Below are positions 20,317 to 30,354 of a stretch of 64,000 bases of DNA, one piece after another. Position 1 is the stretch's first letter, and each line of letters begins with the position of its first letter. Under the pieces are notes generated by a model. It saw only the letters and a list, made by a program, of their open reading frames with translations. It ran no database searches and had not been told where the DNA came from. This DNA comes from Dyella lutea (lineage in GTDB: Bacteria; Pseudomonadota; Gammaproteobacteria; Xanthomonadales; Rhodanobacteraceae). The position numbers and the translations under genes were made by a program. Location: the NCBI RefSeq assembly GCF_024158035.1, contig NZ_JAMZEK010000003.1, forward strand, positions 248,001-312,000. The letters are read 5' to 3'.

Positions 20317-20577
20317 ATGACGACCCACACCACCCCGTTTGTCCATCCGAGCGAGCCGTCGCATCGCTGGTTCGGTGGCTTTCGCCGTCTGTTCGGGCGG
20401 CCCGAAGTCCCGGTCTCCAAGCCTTCCGATGCGCCGATGAGTCGTCGACACATGTTGCTCGCGCTACAGGAGTCGAAAAAGCGGGCCGAGCGTATCCGGC
20501 TGATGGAGACCCTGCAGCAGTCCAAACGCGACGCCCCACGGGGCTGGCGTCTCTTTCGCCACGTCGCCGGGAAGTAA
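20317..20577 (+). CDS. Small basic hypothetical protein
   Basis: 86 residues from the ATG at 20317, preceded by GAGGA. It is rich in Arg and Lys (RWFGGFRRLFGRPE; QESKKRAERIRLMETLQQSKRDA) with a predicted amphipathic helix in the second half. I recognise no family. It could be a small DNA- or membrane-associated protein. The frame could extend upstream to 20254, but that start has no ribosome-binding site. Confidence 0.45.
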   Translation: MTTHTTPFVHPSEPSHRWFGGFRRLFGRPEVPVSKPSDAPMSRRHMLLALQESKKRAERIRLMETLQQSKRDAPRGWRLFRHVAGK

Positions 20578-20663
20578 CGTCTGCCCCTCACACGGGCGCG
20601 TCGTCGGTGCCGCATGGGCTTCGGCGAAAATCTCCGCCGCGCAGCAGGGGAGAATGAGGGCGC

Positions 20664-21845
20664 TCAGGTTTCCGCGGTCGATCCACGCTTGAGCAGCATC
20701 GCCAGCACCGGCGGCGTGACCATCGCGGTGAGCAGCGACATCGCCACGATGATCGCGTAGACGCGCTCGTTGAACACGCCGGCGGCGAGGCCCAGGCTGG
20801 CGATCACCACACCGACTTCGCCGCGCGGCACCATGCCGAAACCGACGATGGCGGCGCTGCGCTTGCCCAGCGACAGCGCGCCGAGGAAGCCGCCGGCGAG
20901 CTTGGAGACGATCGCGATCACGGTGACGATGGCCAGCATCACCAGCGCGTCCACGCTGGCCAGCTCGGACAGGTTCACCTTGGCGCCGGTGATGACGAAG
21001 AAGAACGGGGTGAGGAACGAAAGCAGCGGCAGCGTCTTGTGTTCCAAGTCCTCGCGCTGGCGCGTCTCCGAGGCGATCATGCCGGCGAGGAAGGCACCGA
21101 TGATCGCGGCCAGGCCGAAGCGCGTGGACAGCCAGGCCAGGCCCAGGCACAGCGCCAGCACCAGGGTCAGCGGAGAGTGCGGGCTGATCGGCTTTTCCAG
21201 CCAGCCGGAGCCGCGGCGCATCACCTTGGTGCCGCCCCAGCCGATGATCGCAACAAAGCCGATCGCGCCGGCCAGGGTGAGCAGCAGCGACTGCAGGTTG
21301 AGTTCGCCGCCGCCCTGCAGCGAGGACACCACGCCGAGCAGCAGCATGGCGAGGATGTCGTCGATCACCGCCGCGCCCAGGATCACCCTGCTTTCCACCC
21401 GCGACAGCACGCCCAGCTCCTGCAGCACGCGCGCGGTGATGCCGGCCGAGGTGGCGACGAACGCCGCGGCCACGAACAGCGACTTGATCCAGTCGAAGCC
21501 CTCGCCGTGCGCCCACAGCGCGCCAAGCCCGAACGGCACGATCACCCCGAGCACGCCGACCAGGAACGCGCTCTTGCCGACTTTCTTCAGGTCGTCGAGC
21601 CGCGTCTCCAGGCCGACGGAGAACAGCAGCAGCACCACGCCGACCTCGGCCAGCACGTCCAGCGGCGTGCCGGGAAGGATCTGCTCGGGGGTGAGCCAGC
21701 CCAGCGCGGAAGGGCCGACCACGCAACCGGCGGCGATCTCGCCGACCACGCCAGGCAGTTTCAGCCGCTGCGCGATTTCCGCGCCGATCTGCGCGGCGAT
21801 GAAGATCACGAACAGGGTCAGCAGGATGTCGGCGGCGTGGTGCAT
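20664..21845 (-). CDS. CPA2-family cation:proton antiporter without regulatory domain
   Basis: 393 residues with about 12 membrane helices and no C-terminal RCK/TrkA-N domain, unlike KefB/KefC. Seen: QRLKLPGVVGEIAAGCVVGPSALGW (the CPA2 N-terminal signature), LLLFSVGLETRLDDLKK, VIDDILAMLLLG with the paired acidic residues, GAFLAGMIASE, and GMVPRGEVGVVIASLG. It probably exchanges Na+ or K+ for protons at the inner membrane. It is 55 bases downstream of nhaD on the same strand, and the two may be transcribed together. Confidence 0.88.
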   Translation of the reverse strand: MHHAADILLTLFVIFIAAQIGAEIAQRLKLPGVVGEIAAGCVVGPSALGWLTPEQILPGTPLDVLAEVGVVLLLFSVGLETRLDDLKKVGKSAFLVGVLGVIVPFGLGALWAHGEGFDWIKSLFVAAAFVATSAGITARVLQELGVLSRVESRVILGAAVIDDILAMLLLGVVSSLQGGGELNLQSLLLTLAGAIGFVAIIGWGGTKVMRRGSGWLEKPISPHSPLTLVLALCLGLAWLSTRFGLAAIIGAFLAGMIASETRQREDLEHKTLPLLSFLTPFFFVITGAKVNLSELASVDALVMLAIVTVIAIVSKLAGGFLGALSLGKRSAAIVGFGMVPRGEVGVVIASLGLAAGVFNERVYAIIVAMSLLTAMVTPPVLAMLLKRGSTAET

Positions 21846-21900
21846 GCGTCGGTCTCTCCCTGGAAACGCCGCCCATCCTACAGGGCAAAGACGACGATCT

Positions 21901-23292
21901 TCAGCCGTGGAACACGTGCCCGGCCAGCCACAGGTGCAGCACGATGCTGGCGACGTAGCCGAGCGCGATCGCCCAGGTCCAGCGCAGATGGCTCATGAAG
22001 GTGTACTGCCCGCGCGAGGCGCCCATCAGCGCCACGCCGGCGGCCGAGCCCACCGACAGCAGGCTGCCGCCGACGCCGGCGGTGAGGGTGATCAGCAGCC
22101 ACTGCGCCTCGTCCATCGGCGGGTTCATCTTGAGCACCGCGAACATGATCGGGATGTTGTCCACCACCGCCGAGGTCACGCCCATGATCGCGTTCGCCAG
22201 CGTAAAGCCGAGGTTGCCGTAGAGCTGGTGCGAGGCCAGCTCCAGGTAGCCGAGCGCGGCCAGGCCGCCGACGCAGGCGAACACGCCGTAGAAGAACAGC
22301 AAAGTGTCCCACTCGGCGTTGGCGATGATGCGGAAGATGGAATAGGTCTGCGGCTCCTCGCCCTGCGCCAGCGCGTAGCGGCGCTGGTGACGGTCGATGC
22401 GCGTGGCCACCAGGTTGAGAAACGCCAGGCCGGTGAGCATGCCGTAGGCCGCCGGCATGCCCAGCCACTGGCGACCGATCACGGTGATGGCGATGGTCAG
22501 TGCGAAGGTGAGGCAGATGCCGATGCCGCCGGGCTTCAGCGAGTTGCCGCTGCCGGCCGAATCCGGCTGCCCCTTGGGCAGGGCGAAGGCCATCAGGATC
22601 GCCGGCACCAGCCAGTTCACCAGCGACGGCCCGAACAGCCGGAAGAAGTCGAAGAACCCGCTCTTGCCGGCCTGCCACACCATCAGCGTGGTGATGTCGC
22701 CGAACGCGCTCCAGGCGCCGCCGGCATTGGCGGCGACGACCAGGTTGATCATCGCCAGGGTGATGAAGCGCCGATTGCCGCCGGCCACGGCGAGGATCAC
22801 CGCCGACATCACCAGCGCGGTGGTGAGGTTGTCCAGCACCGGCGAGAGGAAGAACGCGATCAGCCCGGTGATCCAGAACAGCGAGCGGTAGCCGAAGCCG
22901 CGCCGGATCAGCGTGTCGCGCAGCGCCTCGAACACGTTGCGCTCGCCCATCGCGGTGACGTAGGTCATCGCCACCACCAGGAAGAAGAAGATCTCCGCGT
23001 ACTCGAGGAACATGCCCTCGAAGGCGGTGGCGGCCGGAGTGATGCCCTTGGCCGGATCACCGGTAACCCAGGCGATCATGCCCCAGATCAGCGCCGCGGC
23101 CAGCATCACCGGCTTGGACTTGGCGATGGACAGGTGCTCTTCGAAGATCACCGCGAGGTAGGCCAGCACGAACAGCATCAGCGCGACCACGCCGACCGGG
23201 TGGTCGGTGAGGTGGAAATTCACGTCCTGGGCCTCGGCTGCCGCGGCGGGAGCGCTGGCGAGCAGGGCGGCGAGGGCGAGGGTCCAGCGCAT
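21901..23292 (-). CDS. nhaD: NhaD-type Na+/H+ antiporter
   Basis: 463 residues, start at 23292 after an AAGGAA site. A cleavable N-terminal signal sequence (MRWTLALAALLASAPAAAA) is followed by about 12 helices. The family pattern is clear: FHLTDHPVGVVALMLFVLAY, LVVAMTYVTAMGERNVFEALRD, SPVLDNLTTALVMSAVI, VVAANAGGAWSAFGDITTLMVWQAGK, and DNIPIMFAVLKM with GVGGSLLSVGSAAGVALMG. NhaD exports Na+ (or Li+) in exchange for protons at alkaline pH. It lies between a DHA2 exporter gene and the CPA2 antiporter gene, all in one direction. Confidence 0.93.
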   Translation of the reverse strand: MRWTLALAALLASAPAAAAEAQDVNFHLTDHPVGVVALMLFVLAYLAVIFEEHLSIAKSKPVMLAAALIWGMIAWVTGDPAKGITPAATAFEGMFLEYAEIFFFLVVAMTYVTAMGERNVFEALRDTLIRRGFGYRSLFWITGLIAFFLSPVLDNLTTALVMSAVILAVAGGNRRFITLAMINLVVAANAGGAWSAFGDITTLMVWQAGKSGFFDFFRLFGPSLVNWLVPAILMAFALPKGQPDSAGSGNSLKPGGIGICLTFALTIAITVIGRQWLGMPAAYGMLTGLAFLNLVATRIDRHQRRYALAQGEEPQTYSIFRIIANAEWDTLLFFYGVFACVGGLAALGYLELASHQLYGNLGFTLANAIMGVTSAVVDNIPIMFAVLKMNPPMDEAQWLLITLTAGVGGSLLSVGSAAGVALMGASRGQYTFMSHLRWTWAIALGYVASIVLHLWLAGHVFHG

Positions 23293-23340
23293 GCATGCGT
23301 TCCTTGGCGAATGGATCAGGCCAGGAAGATTACCAGCCCG

Positions 23341-24810
23341 CTATGGCCCGGCAGCGCCGTCGCGGGGTGCCACACCCGGATGATCGGGACGTAGCCGCAG
23401 GAAGATCGTCGCGGCCAGCGCGGTGACGGCGGCCAGCACCAGCACGGTGATGTGGAAGGCGGTCACGTAGGCATGCGCGGCATGGGCCTGCCGCCCCACG
23501 AACACCTCCATCAGCAGGGTGGCGAACGCGATGCCGAAGCTGATCGACAGGTACTGGGTGGTCGAGGCCATCGACGAGGCCATCGAGGCGTGGCGGATGT
23601 CCACGTCGGTGTAGGCCAGCGTGTTCATGGTGGTGTACTGCAGGCCGGTGAAGCAGCCGTAGACGTACACCAGCATCGCGATCAGCCAGGTCGACGTGCT
23701 GCCATCGACCCGCGAGAACAGGGCCAGCATCACCGCCACGGCCGTGGTATTGGCCAGCAGCAGCCGGCGGTAGCCCAGCCGCAGCAGCAGCCGGTTGACC
23801 ACCCACTTGGAACTGATCGAACCCAGCGCCTGCGGCACCATCATCAGGCCGGCAAGGGTGGGCGACCAGCCGCAGCCGACCTGCAGGAACAGCACCAGCA
23901 GCAGGAACATGCCGCCGATGCCGAGCCGGGTGAACAGGTTGCCGACCAAGGCCACCGACAGGCTGCGCACCCGCAGCAGGGTGAGGTCCGCCACCGGGTG
24001 CTCGGTGCGCCGGCTGTGCCAGACGTAGGTGGCACCCAGCAGTGCGGCGAGCGCGATGCATGCGGCCACCAGCATCCAGTGGTGGATCTGCGCACCGGCC
24101 TGCTCGGAAGCGGTCAACAGCAGGGCCGACGCGGCAGCGAACAGCAGGAAACCGGCCGTGTCGAACGGACGTGCCTGCTCCAGCCGGTATTCGGGCATGT
24201 CGCGTTGGTTCATCCACAGTCCGGCCAGGCCCACCGGGACGTTGATCAGGAAGATCAGCCGCCAGCTGGTGAACTCCACCAGCAGGCCGCCGAGCAGCGG
24301 CCCGAGCACCGAGCCGAGCAGGCCGAAGGTGGCCACCGTGCTCATCGCCGGTACGTACTCGCGCTTGTCGATGGTGCGCACCAGCACGTAGCGGCCCACC
24401 GGCATCAACGAGGCGCCGCCGATGCCCTGGATCACGCGGGCGACCACCAGCTCGGGCAGGGTCTGCGAGATACCGCAAAGCAGGGAGCCGATGCCGAACA
24501 CGGCGATCGCGGCGGCGAACACGCGGCGCGTGCCGAAGCGGTCGCACAGCCACGGGCTGGCGGGGATCAGCACGGCCAGGGTCAGCACGTAGCTGGTCAG
24601 CGCCGTGCGCATGCCAAGCGGCGTCACGCCCAGCGCCCCGGCCATGGCCGGCACCGCGGTGTTGACGATGGTGGAGTCCAGCGCCTGCATGAAGAAGGCG
24701 GCAGCAACCAGCCACAGCAGCCCGCGATAGCGGACACGCGACGATTCCGCGTCGGTCGCGGCAGGTGTGTCGGTCAGGGTGGCCGCGGACGTGGCGGGAG
24801 GCGGGGACAT
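23341..24810 (-). CDS. MFS multidrug exporter, DHA2 (14-TM, MdtD/EmrB-like) family
   Basis: 489 residues. Helix 1 holds FFMQALDSTIVNTAVPAMAG (the DHA2 motif D1), then SYVLTLAVLIPASPWLCDRFGTRRVF (motif A), RVIQGIGGASLMPVGRYVLVR (motif B), and GLLGSVLGPLLGGLLVEFTSWRLIFLINVPVG (motif C, drug:H+ antiport). About 14 helices fit the length. It should export hydrophobic or amphipathic toxic compounds with proton influx. No EmrA-type adaptor is nearby. The start codon falls almost at the predicted transcription start, and a direct repeat overlaps the -10 element. That suggests a leaderless mRNA under local repression. Confidence 0.92.
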   Translation of the reverse strand: MSPPPATSAATLTDTPAATDAESSRVRYRGLLWLVAAAFFMQALDSTIVNTAVPAMAGALGVTPLGMRTALTSYVLTLAVLIPASPWLCDRFGTRRVFAAAIAVFGIGSLLCGISQTLPELVVARVIQGIGGASLMPVGRYVLVRTIDKREYVPAMSTVATFGLLGSVLGPLLGGLLVEFTSWRLIFLINVPVGLAGLWMNQRDMPEYRLEQARPFDTAGFLLFAAASALLLTASEQAGAQIHHWMLVAACIALAALLGATYVWHSRRTEHPVADLTLLRVRSLSVALVGNLFTRLGIGGMFLLLVLFLQVGCGWSPTLAGLMMVPQALGSISSKWVVNRLLLRLGYRRLLLANTTAVAVMLALFSRVDGSTSTWLIAMLVYVYGCFTGLQYTTMNTLAYTDVDIRHASMASSMASTTQYLSISFGIAFATLLMEVFVGRQAHAAHAYVTAFHITVLVLAAVTALAATIFLRLRPDHPGVAPRDGAAGP

Positions 24811-27721
<2,911 letters not shown>

Positions 27722-27810
27722 GTTCGCTCCTGAAGTTTGACGAGCTTTTCGCTCCCTCTCCCCTGGCGCAGCCGGGGGAGAGGGTTGGGGTGAGGGGGGC
27801 TCTTTAATCC

Positions 27811-28308
27811 ATGGAACGCGCCAAGACACTCCGCCATAACCCGACCGACGCCGAGCGCAAGCTCTGGACCCGCCTGCGCGCCGCCCAGCTTGGCGTGAAG
27901 TTCCGTCGCCAGCATCCGGTTGCCGGTTACTACGCGGACTTCTGCTGCGTCGAACATGCACTGATCGTGGAGCTGGATGGCGGCCAGCATGGTGAGGTCT
28001 CTGACGCCAAGCGCACTGCCGATCTCGAGCAGGCGGGCTTTCGCGTGCTGCGGTTCTGGAATGACGACGTGTTGCTGCACACGGACGATGTGCTTGAGGA
28101 GATCGTGCGGGTACTCAAGCAAGAGCGGCCCCCTCACCCCAACCCTCTCCCCCGGCGTCGCCGGGGGAGAGGGAGTTTGAGCGGGCGAGCTTTTTGCCCC
28201 CTCTCCCCTGGCTCAGCCGGGGGAGAGGGAGTGGTGGCCTGCGAGCTTTTTGCCCCCTCTCCCCTGGCGCAGCCGGGGGAGAGGGTTGGGGTGAGGGGGG
28301 CTCTTTAA
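27811..28308 (+). CDS. DUF559 endonuclease-like protein, copy 1
   Basis: 165 residues. About 106 N-terminal residues form a DUF559 (Vsr-like PD-(D/E)XK) domain: ERAKTLRHNPTDAERKLWTRLRAAQLG, KFRRQHPVAGYYADFCC, LIVELDGGQH with the catalytic-type Asp and Glu, and AGFRVLRFWNDDVL. The remaining 59 residues (PPHPNPLPRRRRGRG...) are translation of palindromic repeats and probably carry no function. The GAGGGGGG of the left palindrome, about 12 bases before the ATG, may be the ribosome-binding site. Its distinguishing residues against copies 2 and 3 are Gly in GQHGEVSD and His in VLLHTDD. The natural role of DUF559 proteins is unproven; nuclease activity is inferred from the fold. Confidence 0.85.
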   Translation: MERAKTLRHNPTDAERKLWTRLRAAQLGVKFRRQHPVAGYYADFCCVEHALIVELDGGQHGEVSDAKRTADLEQAGFRVLRFWNDDVLLHTDDVLEEIVRVLKQERPPHPNPLPRRRRGRGSLSGRAFCPLSPGSAGGEGVVACELFAPSPLAQPGERVGVRGAL

Positions 28309-28311
28309 TCC

Positions 28312-28809
28312 ATGGAACGCGCCAAGACACTCCGCCATAACCCGACCGACGCCGAGCGCAAGCTCTGGAACCGCCTGCGCGCCGCCCAGCTCGGCGTGAA
28401 GTTTCGTCGCCAGCATCCGGTTGCCGGTTACTACGCGGACTTCTGCTGCGTCGAACATGCACTGATCGTGGAACTGGACGGCGGCCAGCATGATGAGGTC
28501 TCTGACGCCAAGCGCACTGCCGATCTCGAGCAGGCGGGCTTTCGCGTGCTGCGGTTCTGGAATGACGATGTGTTGCTGCGCACGGACGATGTGCTTGAGG
28601 AGATCGTGCGGGTACTCAAGCAAGAGCGGCCCCCTCACCCCAACCCTCTCCCCCGGCGTCGCCGGGGGAGAGGGAGTGGTGGCCTGCGAGCTTTTTGCCC
28701 CCTCTCCCCTGGCGCAGCCGGGGGAGAGCGAGTGGTGGCCTGCGAGCTTTTGGCCCCCTCTCCCCTGGCGCAGCCGGGGGAGAGGGTTGGGGTGAGGGGG
28801 GCTCTTTAA
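28312..28809 (+). CDS. DUF559 endonuclease-like protein, copy 2
   Basis: 165 residues, nearly identical to copy 1 over the 106-residue DUF559 domain (differences: Asn instead of Thr in KLWNRL, Asp in GQHDEVSD, Arg in VLLRTDD). Same length, same palindrome-derived tail ending VGVRGAL, and the TAA stop three bases before the next ATG. The near identity implies recent duplication, or gene conversion through the flanking palindromes. All nuclease-core residues (YADF, VELDGGQ) are kept, so this copy is not decaying. Confidence 0.85.
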   Translation: MERAKTLRHNPTDAERKLWNRLRAAQLGVKFRRQHPVAGYYADFCCVEHALIVELDGGQHDEVSDAKRTADLEQAGFRVLRFWNDDVLLRTDDVLEEIVRVLKQERPPHPNPLPRRRRGRGSGGLRAFCPLSPGAAGGERVVACELLAPSPLAQPGERVGVRGAL

Positions 28810-28812
28810 TCC

Positions 28813-30237
28813 ATGGAACGCGCCAAGACACTCCGCCATAACCCGACCGACGCCGAGCGCAAGCTCTGGACCCGCCTGCGCGCCGCCCAGCTTGGCGTGA
28901 AGTTTCGTCGCCAGCATCCGGTTGCCGGTTACTACGCGGACTTCTGCTGCGTCGAACATGCGCTGATCGTGGAGCTGGACGGCGGTCAGCATGATGAGCC
29001 CTCCGACGCCAAGCGCACTGCCGATCTCGAGCAGGCGGGCTTTCGCGTGCTGCGGTTCTGGAATGACGATGTGTTGCTGCGCACGGACGATGTGCTTGAG
29101 GAGATCGTGCGGGTACTCAAGCAGGAGCGGCCCCCTCACCCCAGCGCTCTCCCCCGGCGTCGCCGGGGGAGAGGGAGCCAGAGGCTCGCCAGCTCGAACT
29201 CCTCCCCTGGCGCAGCCGGGGGAGAGAGCCTGCCCTCGACTCGATCGGAGGGCTGGGGTGAGGGGGCGCCTTTCGCTCTTTCAGCCACAAACCCACACGC
29301 CACCCTCCACCTGCGCGCCGCCGTCTACCGCCTCATCCGCCAGTTCTTCGACACTCGCGACGTGCTTGAGGTGGAGACGCCGATCCTCTCCGCCGCCGGC
29401 AACACCGACCCCAACATCGAGAGCTTCGTTACCCGCTTCACCGGCCACGTCGACGCCGGCGCGCCGCAGCGCTGGATGCGCACCTCGCCGGAGTTTCCGC
29501 TCAAGCGCCTGCTCGCCGCGGGCGTGGGCGACTGCTACGAACTGGGCCGCGTGTTCCGCAACGGCGAGGCCGGCGGGCGGCACAACCCCGAGTTCACCAT
29601 GCTGGAGTGGTACCGCGTGGGCTGGGATCACCATCAACTGATGGCCGAAACCATCGAGCTGGTGCAGGACGCGCTCGCCCTCGTGGGTCGGCGCGCCGAA
29701 GTGGTGATCAGCGGCTATCGCCAGCTCTTCCTCGACGAGCTTGGTATCGACCCGCTGCACGATCCACTGGAAACCCTGCAGGCGCCGCTGCGCCAGTACG
29801 GCATCGACCCGGCCGGGCTGGAGCGCGACGACTGGCTCGACCTGCTGATCACGCACAAGTTGCAGCCGGCGTTTCCGCGCGATCGCATCACGGTGATCCA
29901 CGACTACCCGGCCAGTCAGTGCGCGCTGGCGCGCATCCGCCCCGGCGAGCCGCCGCTGGCCGAGCGCTTCGAGCTTTACCTGGGGCGCTACGAGCTGGCC
30001 AACGGCTATCACGAATTGAACGACGCGTCCGAACAGGCGGCGCGATTCACCCGTGACAACGCCAGGCGCCGCGAACGCAGCCTGCCCGAGGTGCCCGTCG
30101 ACGCGCGCCTGCTCGCCGTGCTCGACGCCATGCCCGACTGCGCCGGCGTGGCCCTGGGCGTCGAACGCCTGCTGATGTGCCTGGCCGGCACCGACGGGAT
30201 TGCCGACGTGCTGGCGTTTCCGTTCGCCGAAGCCTGA
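28813..30237 (+). CDS. epmA: DUF559 copy 3 fused in frame to EF-P lysyltransferase EpmA
   Basis: 474 residues in one uninterrupted frame. Residues 1-106 are the third DUF559 domain (Pro in GQHDEPSD), about 107-155 are palindrome-derived (PPHPSALPRRRRGRG...SEGWGEGAPF), and from about 160 the class II synthetase core of EpmA begins: VYRLIRQFFDTRDVLEVETPIL, SPEFPLKRLLAAG, ELGRVFRNGEAGGRHNPEFTMLEWYR (motif 2) and ALGVERLLMCLAG (motif 3). EpmA attaches beta-lysine to a Lys of elongation factor P. No in-frame ATG, GTG or TTG lies between the last palindrome and the EpmA core, so the native start seems to be gone. EpmA must be made as this fusion, or from an internal start within the DUF559 part. 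The EpmA catalytic segments all look intact. Confidence 0.85.
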   Translation: MERAKTLRHNPTDAERKLWTRLRAAQLGVKFRRQHPVAGYYADFCCVEHALIVELDGGQHDEPSDAKRTADLEQAGFRVLRFWNDDVLLRTDDVLEEIVRVLKQERPPHPSALPRRRRGRGSQRLASSNSSPGAAGGESLPSTRSEGWGEGAPFALSATNPHATLHLRAAVYRLIRQFFDTRDVLEVETPILSAAGNTDPNIESFVTRFTGHVDAGAPQRWMRTSPEFPLKRLLAAGVGDCYELGRVFRNGEAGGRHNPEFTMLEWYRVGWDHHQLMAETIELVQDALALVGRRAEVVISGYRQLFLDELGIDPLHDPLETLQAPLRQYGIDPAGLERDDWLDLLITHKLQPAFPRDRITVIHDYPASQCALARIRPGEPPLAERFELYLGRYELANGYHELNDASEQAARFTRDNARRRERSLPEVPVDARLLAVLDAMPDCAGVALGVERLLMCLAGTDGIADVLAFPFAEA

Positions 30238-30354
30238 CGCCGGGTATCGCTATACTGAGCCAGGCCGAAGTCTGTCCGTGACGCGGGGGCGATTCACGAG
30301 CGGGCGGTAGCGGAAGCGAGCCGCCTCGACCAGATGATCAGGGGGATTGCCAAG

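Larger units (their letters stand above)
27754..29280. repeat. Three 501-bp tandem units bounded by inverted palindromes
   Basis: Each unit contains a DUF559 gene flanked by opposite-facing palindromes. Left element (27754-27805, 28255-28306, 28756-28807): CCCTCTCCCCTGGCGCAGCC followed by its complement, then TTGGGGTGAGGGGGGCTCTT up to the ATG. Right element (28121-28174, 28622-28675, 29123-29176): AAGAGCGGCCCCCTCACCCC, AACCCTCTCCCCC, GGCGTCGCC, then GGGGGAGAGGG. The right element is roughly the reverse complement of the left. A third, middle palindrome sits in each spacer (28198-28231, 28699-28730, 29202-29226). The three ATGs are at 27811, 28312 and 28813, exactly 501 bases apart. The last right end (29240-29280) abuts epmA. 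Confidence 0.9.

Noticed and set aside
20770-23394. 874-codon plus-strand frame opposite the two antiporter genes
   Set aside because: Antisense shadow; both antiporters have complete family signatures on the other strand.
27754-29280. CRISPR array
   Set aside because: Unit length is 501 bp, units encode proteins and there are no short unique spacers.
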